DNA of 64,000 nt, from NCBI GenBank assembly GCA_041675505.1, contig JBAYTR010000014.1, positions 58,137 through 122,136 of the forward strand, written 5' to 3'. Position numbers and translations under genes: made by a program. Under the pieces are notes generated by a model. The model saw only the letters and a list, made by a program, of their open reading frames with translations, was not told the origin of the DNA and searched no databases. The stretch comes from JAGPCK01 sp041675505. GTDB taxonomy: Bacteria > Bacteroidota > Bacteroidia > UKL13-3. Of the stretch, positions 37,384 through 46,872 are shown one piece after another; position 1 is the stretch's first letter, and every line of letters starts with the position of its first letter.

Positions 37384-38505
37384 ATGACAACCGTATTTCA
37401 ATCTATATGGCAAGAAACAGCAGAAACGCTTGCCAAATTTAGTAAGCCTAAACGAATCTCAACCGCATACACGTTTGAGAACGCCCGTTTCATTAACCCT
37501 GCAATGCTGTATGTAAGCACACACAGTGAAATGCCTTCCAGAATAATTTTCAGCAATGTAGACAAGACAGATATTTATTGCTGGCTCAGGGATGAAGTAA
37601 AAGTGCCTCAGCATAACATTATTAAAAACACCAACTACTCAGATCAATCTTCAGAACCAAGTCTTCGTTCAGCGGCAGTCTGGCTGAATGGCCGCATTTT
37701 GATTTATTTCTCCTCTCATGGTGATTCTGTGGAGCTTTATTACAATCCCAGATTAACACCAATAAAAAAACTTGATTGGTTAACAGACAAAATAAAAACG
37801 TTTCCTAGTAAGATCATAAAACGTAAAGCTGTTGAATTCATTCTGTCCAGTCATGGAATGTTATACTACAGCCCTTTTGAACTTAAGTGCTCCTCAGTCA
37901 ATTTAAATACTCATTACAATGATGATTTTATCAATTTTAGCCAAACTGCCGTGGATCATATTTCCAGGGAAAATGAGAAAGGTCTTTTTTTATTACATGG
38001 TAAGCCCGGTACGGGTAAAACAACCTTCTTACGTTACCTTGCCTCCACAATTGAGAAAAGGGTCATTTATTTGTCCCCAGAGATAGCCGGCAACCTATCT
38101 GAGCCATCTTTACTTGCATTGCTTACGGAGGCCCCAAACTCCATCTTAATCATTGAGGACTCAGAAGATTTGATTGCAGACAGGAACTTCACCCGGAGTT
38201 CAGCTGTTTCAAACCTGCTTAACCTATGTGACGGTATTTTATCTGACTTGCTGAGTATTCAGGTTATTTGTACGTTCAACACACCGCTTTCAAATATTGA
38301 CCCTGCTTTACTGAGAAAAGGACGACTTACTGCCAGCTATGAATTCAAGGAACTTAGTTTGGATAAGGCCAGAAACCTTGCCAAGGAATTGAAGAAGCCA
38401 GCGTTGCCTGAAAGAGAAATGACCTTAGCTGATGTATATGGTTTGGAGACCGAAGAAAGTGTCAATGAAATAACTAAACAAAAGAAGGTTATTGGCTTTT
38501 ATTGA
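37384..38505 (+). CDS. AAA+ ATPase
   Basis: This is a 373-residue protein. The ATG at 37384 was preferred to one at 37309 because the longer form adds only an odd hydrophobic leader. Residues 1-185 are an unrecognised alpha/beta domain. The AAA+ core has Walker A GKPGTGKTT (206-214), Walker B ILIIED with E258-D259, a sensor-1 Asn299 (TFNTP) and an arginine finger in RKGRL (R314). This pattern fits BCS1/FtsH-like single AAA modules. It follows the polymerase-like gene by about 180 bases on the same strand and is convergent with the three-gene operon. It may remodel a replication or defence complex. Confidence 0.75.
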   Translation: MTTVFQSIWQETAETLAKFSKPKRISTAYTFENARFINPAMLYVSTHSEMPSRIIFSNVDKTDIYCWLRDEVKVPQHNIIKNTNYSDQSSEPSLRSAAVWLNGRILIYFSSHGDSVELYYNPRLTPIKKLDWLTDKIKTFPSKIIKRKAVEFILSSHGMLYYSPFELKCSSVNLNTHYNDDFINFSQTAVDHISRENEKGLFLLHGKPGTGKTTFLRYLASTIEKRVIYLSPEIAGNLSEPSLLALLTEAPNSILIIEDSEDLIADRNFTRSSAVSNLLNLCDGILSDLLSIQVICTFNTPLSNIDPALLRKGRLTASYEFKELSLDKARNLAKELKKPALPEREMTLADVYGLETEESVNEITKQKKVIGFY

Positions 38506-38567
38506 ACTTCTTTTCAAGTGCTTTTTATTAAGCCTGCTAGAGTCATACAACTTTAGTTACACGCTTA

Positions 38568-40382
38568 TCATGCTTGTTCCTCTATTATCCCTTTGTCCTT
38601 TCTAATCCTAGTCATAATACGAATCAAGGTGTTTACCTTTCGATTCATCTGTATTAATCTGGCATCTGTGGTCTGACTTGTAGAAAGCCTTATTGATATT
38701 TCTTTTAACCTTTCTCTTAGTTGAAAATGCAGTCCTTGGTTCTTGCTACTAGTTAAATCGTGTTCTAGTTTTTCTTTAAGTACCCCAAAGACCTCAACAA
38801 TAAATTCCAAGCAGCCTATCATATTCTCATCTTTTTTGTACCCATGTAAGTATCTGTGCACCAATGCTCCGAGTTCACCAGGAAGAACCATTGGCCCGTA
38901 GGTTAAGCCCCCCAAAATATAGTGACTGGTAATTCCATTACGTTGTAAGAATATTAATAAGTTACAATACTCAGTTAATACGTGTCTTTCGTAGAGTACT
39001 TTGCCGGTGAGCCCGATACCAGTTAATGGATTGATGTCTCTTAAGATTTTATCAGTATCATTTCTGAAAATGCCCCTATCAATACCTCTATCCAATAGCT
39101 CACCTATTATCGGATAAAAAGCACCATATACGTAGAGAGATTTAAGAGGAGCAGATGAAGATGTATTTCTAAATTTTATGTGGTTACTCATACTATGAAT
39201 TACAGCAATTAGCCCTCTTTCATTATTGGTTTCGAGGTTAAATTCCCCACATGTATAATAAATTCTCACATAAGCTTTAATAAAGTCTTCCCACGCGCGA
39301 TCAGTGTAATTATCTTCGTTTAACATTTCTGGTTTGCCATATAAATTGATATATTCTTTTTGATAGTATAGGGCAAAAGAGAGAATTAGTTTTTCATCTG
39401 GGTAAAGCTTTTTAAAGTCATAATTATAAAATAGAAAAGAAGTGGTTTTGAAAAATTCTTCTGAATAATCATACTTCCCATTTTGTATTAGTATCTTATA
39501 ATAGCTACACCCGAAGCCTGAATAGTAATCCCAAAAAATAGAAGCTCTTTTAATTCCAAGAGATGAGTGAATTCTATAATGCCACCCCCAAATTTCTGAA
39601 AGTAATACATCGTTATTCTGATGAATTGCTTCAGGAATAACATTATAATACACCTTTGAGAGGTAATTTAGATATTGTCTGCAATTATTGTCGTCAGCAC
39701 CCTTTATCTCATCTATAATTTTATCACTGATTTTAGAATAGATAAAGTTAGCTGCAACAAAGTCTCCTTTTCTAACGTATGATAACCCCAAATCCTCAAG
39801 AATGAACAAAGGGTTGGCTAGAGCTTCTTTAATTAAGCCAGGACTTCCGTATTGACCCCGATTGGCAATAATATCCTTTACACTTAACCTCGAATAGTAG
39901 TATGCAATGAGTTCGCTTACCGAAATGCTCTGAAATAGTTTGTACGAAAATACCAGCAGTAAGCCTAAAGTTGTAATGAAGAGATATGTGTTAAAATACA
40001 GAAGGTTTACGTAGTCTGATCCTTCCCTGGAAATATGAATAAAACTGAAAAATATTAAAAGAATAGAAGTTATGTAAAGAGCAACTAAATAATGTAGCCA
40101 TTTTATGCTGCCAAAATATTCAGTAGCATATTCACCCGCCTTGTGTTTAAATGTTTCAAAAGATAAGATGATGATAGCTACAGTGATACTTATAATGGTA
40201 GCAAGAACACCAAGTATTGTTGATATAAAATCTGTTGGAGACATGATTTTTTTGAATTCAAAAAAATCATCAAACAGTTCAATAGGGGTAAACGCAAATA
40301 TGGCATAAAAGAATAAAAGAGGGATTGTTACTTTTAATCCATTTTTGAACATATGATGAATTGGCTTTACTCGATTTTGCAT
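38568..40382 (-). CDS. Four-helix membrane protein with large cytoplasmic helical domain (third gene of the dynamin operon)
   Basis: This is a 604-residue protein. The ATG at 40382 lies two bases after the stop of the upstream gene, tighter than an ATG at 40433 that would overlap it. Counted from 40382, four membrane helices fall at about residues 15-31, 50-74, 90-110 and 122-145. The remaining 450 residues are soluble, mainly helical, with no motif I recognise. An inner-membrane protein with a long cytoplasmic tail at the end of a GTPase operon fits an effector or membrane anchor role in a conflict system. Function is inferred only from the operon. Confidence 0.6.
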   Translation of the reverse strand: MQNRVKPIHHMFKNGLKVTIPLLFFYAIFAFTPIELFDDFFEFKKIMSPTDFISTILGVLATIISITVAIIILSFETFKHKAGEYATEYFGSIKWLHYLVALYITSILLIFFSFIHISREGSDYVNLLYFNTYLFITTLGLLLVFSYKLFQSISVSELIAYYYSRLSVKDIIANRGQYGSPGLIKEALANPLFILEDLGLSYVRKGDFVAANFIYSKISDKIIDEIKGADDNNCRQYLNYLSKVYYNVIPEAIHQNNDVLLSEIWGWHYRIHSSLGIKRASIFWDYYSGFGCSYYKILIQNGKYDYSEEFFKTTSFLFYNYDFKKLYPDEKLILSFALYYQKEYINLYGKPEMLNEDNYTDRAWEDFIKAYVRIYYTCGEFNLETNNERGLIAVIHSMSNHIKFRNTSSSAPLKSLYVYGAFYPIIGELLDRGIDRGIFRNDTDKILRDINPLTGIGLTGKVLYERHVLTEYCNLLIFLQRNGITSHYILGGLTYGPMVLPGELGALVHRYLHGYKKDENMIGCLEFIVEVFGVLKEKLEHDLTSSKNQGLHFQLRERLKEISIRLSTSQTTDARLIQMNRKVNTLIRIMTRIRKDKGIIEEQA

Positions 40383-40384
40383 GC

Positions 40385-43300
40385 TTAGTGAATTCTGTAG
40401 TTTATATTTACAAATAAGTGATAAACCAGACACTCTTTACCATGCTTTGCCTTTCCTATTTTAATTGCAGAATTTTTGTAATCAAATTTTGTAGTAACAT
40501 CAGTTAAATTTTTACCTACCATCTTAAAGCCTGTCGGGTATTTAATATCCGGGACTATCTCATTTGCGTATTTCCGCCATGTAGTATCAAATTCGCCTTT
40601 TTTTCCCATGTAATATGAAAGCACAATAAAGAATTGCCTTTGATGATGATAATTGAATAACTTTTCGAGATGAGATTGCACAGTTGCCTTACTTTTAAAG
40701 TTGAACATCTCTATGATTGCTAAAATATCCTGCTTGGCCTTAACAGTGCAATCTCTTTCACCCAATCCTTTTCCCGATGCTGAAAAAGCACCTCTGTCTT
40801 GAGATGTTGCATGCCACCCCCAAGGGATAATACGAGACTCTAACGCTAATAGAAGCAAATCAGAATACTTATCCTCTTTCCTTATTTCATGAATTGATTG
40901 TATTTTGTCCAGCATTTTATCAGCTGCAATTGCGACTTCTTTCACAATAAAGCTCTCTATGATCTCATTACCGTTAAGATTTTCAGGAAATATCTTAATT
41001 AATGTTTCAGGTGATTTTGAGAATATTTCATTGTAATTATTTTTTAGGTCTTTTATAAGGTCTGTTCCTTCGATTTCTCTTGATAATTTCTGAATAAAAT
41101 CAGGTTCACTTCCATCTGAAAACTGATGATATGAGCGGGCCTCTTTTAAGAGTTGCTGAGCAGAAGCGGTCAACTTTCGTTCAATAAGGTTTTCAATTTT
41201 TATTGAAAGAAAATTTGGTAGCATTCTGTAAGGCTTTTCTAAGGTTAGGTACAACTTATCGAAATCCTCATGTTTTTTTAACTCATTATAGACGATGAGC
41301 TTATTCGCCCATAAATTTATCTGAATGGAATCGAGTTCTCCTTTATCTCTAATTTTACTCTCAAAATTGTCCCATTCGTTTATTGCCTCTTCTAGAATTA
41401 CCGGCTGTTTCACTTTAAGCCCATGACTAATTTTGCACGCGAAACGATTTAGGGCCAAAGCAGTGTTATTTGGCTGAACAGTCAAGAGCTTATTAAATAT
41501 TTGGTATGCCGCCTCGGGATCGGATTTAAGTCTAATCAATCCTCTGAAGAATTCCTTTTTATCAAATTTTGTGGATGTTCGAATATGGTTATTCTCAGGA
41601 CTAGATACTTGATCTAACAAATTTTCATCATTCTTTTTGTAAGCAAGAAGTAATTTTACGTTATAGGTTGCTTGAATTAATTCCGGCAGATTTTTAGGAC
41701 CTGAAATTTTTGCCTCCCAAAATTTTAGAGTTTCTTCTACTTGACTCTGTAGTTCAGGGTAGTCTATCATCCTCATCATTGCAGACTCTACTTCAGGAAT
41801 CCAATATGTTTTTTCTAAGAAATCTCTAATTTTAGCTTTCTTTACTTTCTGTACAAGCAATTTTTTAGCGCTCTCAGAGGTAATCCATTCAGCTATAGTA
41901 AGTAGTCGAACTAAGTCACTTGTGTCTGCAAGGGCCTTAATGATTTCTTCTTTTTCTTCAAACCAATTAATGGCTTGAGCTAATAAGGGTAACAATTGAT
42001 ATGAAAAAACCGATCGTTCATACTCACGTTCGAAAATATCTATTTGCGCTTGTTTTATATTTGAAACACTATATCCCCTTACATATTCTACCAGCTTTGC
42101 TTCTATTTTGCTCTTAATTTCGGCAATTTTATTTCGGTTTAAATTGTTGTCAATATTTGATGAGGTTAGCGCTCTTAGAATTTGTAACAGAATACCAAAA
42201 TGACTTCGTAATTTTTCTGCATTAAACCAGTTTGTATCATCATATTTTGCTTTTGTCTTTTTAAAACTAAAAACCGGGGATAGAAATGCATTTAACCTGT
42301 TGGTATTATTCAGGTGGTAGACCGGATATATCCACTCAACTAATTCTAAGCGTTCATTCTTTTCGCCCCAATTTGCAGGAGAAAGCTCTTTTTCTCCAGT
42401 TTCGAAATTGAGTTTATACTCTTCAGTTTGTTGAATCCTTTCAATGTATATCGAGAGAAATTCTTCAGATATTTTGTCAGGGAGTTCTGAATTTTTAAGC
42501 TGAAGTTGAAAGTCCGGGAGAGTTAAGCATTTTAGGAGCCAGCTGTAGCCTGTAATTTGTTCAATGGGTAATTGAATAAACCCATTTTGCCATTTTGGGT
42601 CTGGTTTATAGCTCTTAAACTCCTGAAAAAGTTCATTTAGAATGGTTGGGAAAAAGAATTCTTTATTGGCAGGATATACAGAATGAGTATAACGAGGGTA
42701 ACTCAATAGTACATCCAGCACTATTGAAATTTTTGTTTCTTCTTTAAAAAGAAATTCTTCTACACTTTTTTGTCTCCCACCTGAATAATGGACATTATAT
42801 TTCCCTTGTGTTAATCGGTTGAACACCTGAAAAATGAATTTCGCCTTTTGTTTAGCATCATCTATGCTTGAGAAGGCATATAAGGACAGATCTAAACTCT
42901 TCTTCCACACTTCAATGTTGATGTCAGAATTTCCTTCTAAATTGACTTGAAGAAATGATACTCTGTCAATAATTTTGAAACATAACGAAGATAAATCTGT
43001 TTCTACAAGCAAGTATGGAATAACTGAAGGTCTGTTTTGAGCAACAAAATGCGCTGTTTCCCATAACAGATAAGGTCTGTCTATTCCCAAGCGGAGCAAC
43101 TCTTTAATTCTCGGAAAATACTTACGCTCGTTAGTCTTTTCAACATATTCATTTTTATTGTCAAGCAGAACAATTTGTTTAATCAGAAAGGCAAGATTAT
43201 ATCTCACTCGTTGTACTTGAAAAATGTCATCATGCCACTTTTCCCCAACCTCATCCATAGATTTTAATAAATCGAAAAGATTCTCATTATTAAGTTCATC

Positions 43301-44371
43301 TCCTGAGTGCTTTATTGAATTACTTAGCTGGGTATAGTCACCAACTAAACGGGAATCAAGCTTTATTTTGCCTATTTCATCCTCTACACCAAGTGTATCC
43401 GAGTCGAGCTTAATCAATTCCATTGCTGCATCAATGAATCTTAAAGAGAACTCTTCTGTGATGTAGTTGTTTATATCTGGCCAGTGCGGAAGAAACGTTC
43501 TTTGTAACCAGATTCTTAGGCGCTCTGTATCTGTATTGAATAAATTGTCGTTACAAAGAAGTTGCCAGAAAATACCCGATGTTTTTGAGTGAATAGATTG
43601 TGGATGATGTAATTGCAGGACAGTTATAGTATTGTATTCCGATTCCTTAATGAGTTTTTGCGCAATCAAATTCTCAATGGAAGGTGTATTTATAAATAGT
43701 CTTGAATGTTCAAGATATGACTCCTCAAAAATAGTCTTGTCAACTTGAGTACCTATATCATTTTCCTGATTGCTGCTGTGTGTATACTCATAGATAAAGT
43801 TAAGCTCATTCCACTTCTCAAGCAGAGGGGTGTAGTAATGTACATTTAAAATGTGAATCTCTTCGTTTTCTTCCTTAGTGATATGCCACTTTCTTATTTC
43901 TTCTATACCTATTTCTATCCCTTTTTTCTTTTCGAACTCAGAAAGGTAGTCTAGGAAAATGCTAATTGGAATTTTGCTCCCAAGTTTAGCTTTTGTTTCT
44001 ATAAGGAATAAAATTCCGTCCTTGTGTAGTTTCCGCCTATTGACTTCGTTCGCAGCACTTCGTATAACTCCGGGAATTTCAATAAAGCCAAGCGTCTTTC
44101 GTATCCAGTGGTTATTGATAAGGTTATCGATGTCAATAATACAATCATTTCTTTTTTCGTATGATACTTTATACTCAAGCCAATCCTCCAGTTTATGTAA
44201 GAATTTATGTTTTCCCGACTTGTATATAAGTTTTGCAAAAAGATGAGATGAAGCCCATAGTGTATCAGACTCCATTGAATCAGGCATGTAGTTATTTTGC
44301 AACTCCTTGTTGTGGAATTGTTTTATGAAGTGAGATAGCTTATTTATTGGTTCGATTTGGTTTGGATTCAT
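40385..44371 (-). CDS. 1328-residue helical protein with possible PD-(D/E)xK-like C-terminus (second gene of the dynamin operon)
   Basis: This very large soluble protein is mostly alpha-helical and resembles HEAT/TPR-like scaffolds. A TPR-like pair lies near residue 960 (DPEAAYQIFNKLLTVQPNNTALALNRFA). No P-loop was found. Near the C-terminus, RGAFSASGKGLGERD (E1205, D1207) is followed by ILAIIE (E1221). This resembles the GExD...IIE core of nuclease-like domains at the ends of some bacterial defence proteins, though the catalytic Lys is not obvious. Its ATG overlaps the stop of the GTPase gene (ATGA), so the two are translationally coupled. It is the likely sensor or scaffold of the system. 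Confidence 0.6.
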   Translation of the reverse strand: MNPNQIEPINKLSHFIKQFHNKELQNNYMPDSMESDTLWASSHLFAKLIYKSGKHKFLHKLEDWLEYKVSYEKRNDCIIDIDNLINNHWIRKTLGFIEIPGVIRSAANEVNRRKLHKDGILFLIETKAKLGSKIPISIFLDYLSEFEKKKGIEIGIEEIRKWHITKEENEEIHILNVHYYTPLLEKWNELNFIYEYTHSSNQENDIGTQVDKTIFEESYLEHSRLFINTPSIENLIAQKLIKESEYNTITVLQLHHPQSIHSKTSGIFWQLLCNDNLFNTDTERLRIWLQRTFLPHWPDINNYITEEFSLRFIDAAMELIKLDSDTLGVEDEIGKIKLDSRLVGDYTQLSNSIKHSGDELNNENLFDLLKSMDEVGEKWHDDIFQVQRVRYNLAFLIKQIVLLDNKNEYVEKTNERKYFPRIKELLRLGIDRPYLLWETAHFVAQNRPSVIPYLLVETDLSSLCFKIIDRVSFLQVNLEGNSDINIEVWKKSLDLSLYAFSSIDDAKQKAKFIFQVFNRLTQGKYNVHYSGGRQKSVEEFLFKEETKISIVLDVLLSYPRYTHSVYPANKEFFFPTILNELFQEFKSYKPDPKWQNGFIQLPIEQITGYSWLLKCLTLPDFQLQLKNSELPDKISEEFLSIYIERIQQTEEYKLNFETGEKELSPANWGEKNERLELVEWIYPVYHLNNTNRLNAFLSPVFSFKKTKAKYDDTNWFNAEKLRSHFGILLQILRALTSSNIDNNLNRNKIAEIKSKIEAKLVEYVRGYSVSNIKQAQIDIFEREYERSVFSYQLLPLLAQAINWFEEKEEIIKALADTSDLVRLLTIAEWITSESAKKLLVQKVKKAKIRDFLEKTYWIPEVESAMMRMIDYPELQSQVEETLKFWEAKISGPKNLPELIQATYNVKLLLAYKKNDENLLDQVSSPENNHIRTSTKFDKKEFFRGLIRLKSDPEAAYQIFNKLLTVQPNNTALALNRFACKISHGLKVKQPVILEEAINEWDNFESKIRDKGELDSIQINLWANKLIVYNELKKHEDFDKLYLTLEKPYRMLPNFLSIKIENLIERKLTASAQQLLKEARSYHQFSDGSEPDFIQKLSREIEGTDLIKDLKNNYNEIFSKSPETLIKIFPENLNGNEIIESFIVKEVAIAADKMLDKIQSIHEIRKEDKYSDLLLLALESRIIPWGWHATSQDRGAFSASGKGLGERDCTVKAKQDILAIIEMFNFKSKATVQSHLEKLFNYHHQRQFFIVLSYYMGKKGEFDTTWRKYANEIVPDIKYPTGFKMVGKNLTDVTTKFDYKNSAIKIGKAKHGKECLVYHLFVNINYRIH

Positions 44372-46674
44372 ATTGCCTCATTAATTTCAGTTTTAATATC
44401 AACCAACCTTTCAAGTAGTTCTTCATTCAGAGTTAGTGCATTTTTTATACTTTTTCTTTCCGATTCAGATAATGGTTCCTTGAATTTCGCTGCTTGTCCT
44501 CTCAGGTCATTAAAATAATTATTCAGTTTAGATCTGGTAAACTTCTCCATATCTAATACATGCTCCTCAGCAGCCTCAATATACTTTTCTTTAACACTTT
44601 CAAAGACTTTATCAAAATTCTCTTTAACTCCAGTTGTTATCTTTTTTACTTTTTTTCTTCTTCTTTCCTCCTTTGACAGGAAAATACTTGTTAGACTAGT
44701 TAGTATAAATGCAACTGCAGCAAGTTCTGGAAGCCCGGAAAAAAATCCAATAGCAAGTGCTATAAATGTACTAGGACCAAGGAAGGAGTAACCTTGCTGT
44801 TCTTTAAACTCATAATTTTCAAAGTCAGTGAAATCAACAAATTTTTGCTCCACATTGCTATTGAGAACCTCTCTTACCTTTGTAAGATTGTTTTTAAACC
44901 ATGTTTCAGCTTGGTCTTTTAGCTCCTGAATTTCTTCCTCAAATATTGCATTAGTTTCTTGAATGATCACATTAATTCCCTCAAAGAGTCTTTTGCGAAT
45001 TTCTGTATCATTGGGTAATGGTTTATCGGGTGGTATACTGTTTAGTTCGAACTTAACTTGATTATAAAATGCATTTCTTTTTTCTTCCAAATTTTGAGAA
45101 AGAACAGTTACATTCTTCTTATGGCCTATCCTGAAAATGTCATTTAACTCATTAACTTTTCCCTCAGCCTCACGTATGGCTTGTTCTAACTTAACCCTGT
45201 TTTTATGGTCTGAGAAACGAACTGCTACTATTTGTTTAAAATTAGTTATCTGATTTTCTAAGTCGCTCAAAGCACTTTTTAGCCTGGAAAGTCCGAATTT
45301 ATTTTCATTGAGCATAAACTGCCAAATGGCACTTTCTAATTCTGCTACTGAGTCCTTCTCTTTTAAAGCTTCTCCTGTTCTATGTTTAAGGCTCTCATCA
45401 GCCTTTATGTAAAAAATCCGATTACCTACATACTTAATTAGATCCAAGTCATTTAAATCTTCCAGAATGTTTTGTTGAAATTCTTCCAGTTGCCCTTCAC
45501 GCAGGTCATCAATTTTATTGAAAACCAAAAAGAGGCAATCTTTATTTCCAAGCTCATTAATCTGTGAGTAGTGGTCTTTTCTAAAAGAAAAACCCCCATT
45601 TCGGAATGTGGATGCATCCATCATGTAAATGACAGAATTGGCATGTCCAAGAGTTGACCAGGTATTTGTTTCAATCAATTCGTTAGCATCATCCAAACCC
45701 GGTGTATCATACAATGCAATGCCCTTTTCGAGTTCTTTGTTTAGAAGTTCTATTCTTACAACAGCTACTTTTTTTCTGTTGCCTGAATTCTTTTCCTGAG
45801 AAGCATATTCTTTGATTTTCTCGTCTGTTAAATCGTACTTCTCAATAGTTTTATCTTGAAACAGAATAGATAGGCATTCTTGTTTTGCAGGTAGAACTTC
45901 TATTGGCACACCTGTAGTTTGTCTATTTCTGACGGGGGAAACGTCTCTTCTCCTAAGGAGTGCATTTATAAGCGTACTCTTTCCTGCCCTAGATGGTCCA
46001 GCTATAGCTATACGGTATATAGCATGATCAATACAATTCTGAATGTTTAATATATCCTGTTGTATAGATGCAAAATCAGATTTTTCAACAGTATGTCGAA
46101 ATTGGTCAACCACATCTCTGGCCTCCTTCTGCAATTCAAAATATTTACCCGGGATAAGTAAGTTTTTGGGCTGCACTTTCCATCTCTCTACATACTCTTG
46201 GATGCCAATACGAAGTGTGCTATCTGAGAGTAAGGAATTGGTTGGAATTCTGATTGTAACTGACTTTTGATTTCGCCAACCTAAATTCTTGTTATCTAAT
46301 TCATTAATAATATCAGTATCAATCCATTTGTACAGAAGCCTTGATTTCTTCCGGTCATATACAACTAACATGGTTGGTAAATTACCTCTATACCAATACT
46401 CTATTTTATCTGTATGCACAGGGAATGAAGCCATCTCATTAATCTCTTTGAGACTATCCGTGCATTTCAATTGCACATGAAACCGTTGGTTAAGTGCATG
46501 CAAGTCTTTTGTCCCTCTTATTGGTCGTGTAAGTTCAACTGTTGCATCTATCCCATAGTCCTTGGGATTCCAATGATCTACTTTCCAGGGCTCAATTACC
46601 GATTCGAATTCTCTTTGTGAAAGCCACTCTTTTCTATGGGCTTCTTTTATGATTGGCAGATTTTTCTTTCTCAT
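44368..46674 (-). CDS. DUF4365-dynamin-like GTPase fusion (first gene of the operon)
   Basis: This is a 768-residue protein. Residues 15-125 match a DUF4365 domain with D43 (DYGID) and Q68-L-K70 (HVQLKCT), the PD-(D/E)xK-type signature. A dynamin-family GTPase follows: G1 GPSRAGKST (226-234), T in RQTTGVP, G3 DTPG (323-326) and G4 NKID (386-389). Long helices and a hydrophobic hairpin (about 630-667), suited to membrane insertion, come next. Bacterial dynamins remodel or guard membranes, and DUF4365 is frequent at the N-terminus of defence proteins. The gene starts a three-gene operon divergent from the recombinase gene. Confidence 0.82.
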   Translation of the reverse strand: MRKKNLPIIKEAHRKEWLSQREFESVIEPWKVDHWNPKDYGIDATVELTRPIRGTKDLHALNQRFHVQLKCTDSLKEINEMASFPVHTDKIEYWYRGNLPTMLVVYDRKKSRLLYKWIDTDIINELDNKNLGWRNQKSVTIRIPTNSLLSDSTLRIGIQEYVERWKVQPKNLLIPGKYFELQKEARDVVDQFRHTVEKSDFASIQQDILNIQNCIDHAIYRIAIAGPSRAGKSTLINALLRRRDVSPVRNRQTTGVPIEVLPAKQECLSILFQDKTIEKYDLTDEKIKEYASQEKNSGNRKKVAVVRIELLNKELEKGIALYDTPGLDDANELIETNTWSTLGHANSVIYMMDASTFRNGGFSFRKDHYSQINELGNKDCLFLVFNKIDDLREGQLEEFQQNILEDLNDLDLIKYVGNRIFYIKADESLKHRTGEALKEKDSVAELESAIWQFMLNENKFGLSRLKSALSDLENQITNFKQIVAVRFSDHKNRVKLEQAIREAEGKVNELNDIFRIGHKKNVTVLSQNLEEKRNAFYNQVKFELNSIPPDKPLPNDTEIRKRLFEGINVIIQETNAIFEEEIQELKDQAETWFKNNLTKVREVLNSNVEQKFVDFTDFENYEFKEQQGYSFLGPSTFIALAIGFFSGLPELAAVAFILTSLTSIFLSKEERRRKKVKKITTGVKENFDKVFESVKEKYIEAAEEHVLDMEKFTRSKLNNYFNDLRGQAAKFKEPLSESERKSIKNALTLNEELLERLVDIKTEINEAI

Positions 46675-46872
46675 AGTATAATTTTACAAATATCTTAAAT
46701 ACTAATTCAACATGTCACTTTTGATAAAAGTAACGTGTCTTTAGTAAAGTAGCAAGAAATACTGCTACTGAAACTGACTTTAGTTTTGGGAAATATAGGT
46801 CAAGTGTCATTTATGCTTAAAACGTGTTAAAAGTGAGGTTTTACGGCTAAATTCACGGAAACCCCTTTATTT
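46675..46872. promoter_or_regulatory. Shared divergent promoter region of the GTPase operon and the recombinase
   Basis: These 198 AT-rich bases separate two divergent starts. On the plus strand a perfect -7 type box TAGTTTTG lies at 46781-46788, 84 bases before the recombinase ATG, without a clear TTTG at -33. No matching full promoter was found for the GTPase operon. Confidence 0.4.

Noticed and set aside
40383..40433. Earlier ATG for the four-helix membrane protein.
   Set aside because: It would overlap the upstream gene by 49 bases; the ATG at 40382, two bases after the stop, is the simpler choice, though the longer form cannot be excluded.
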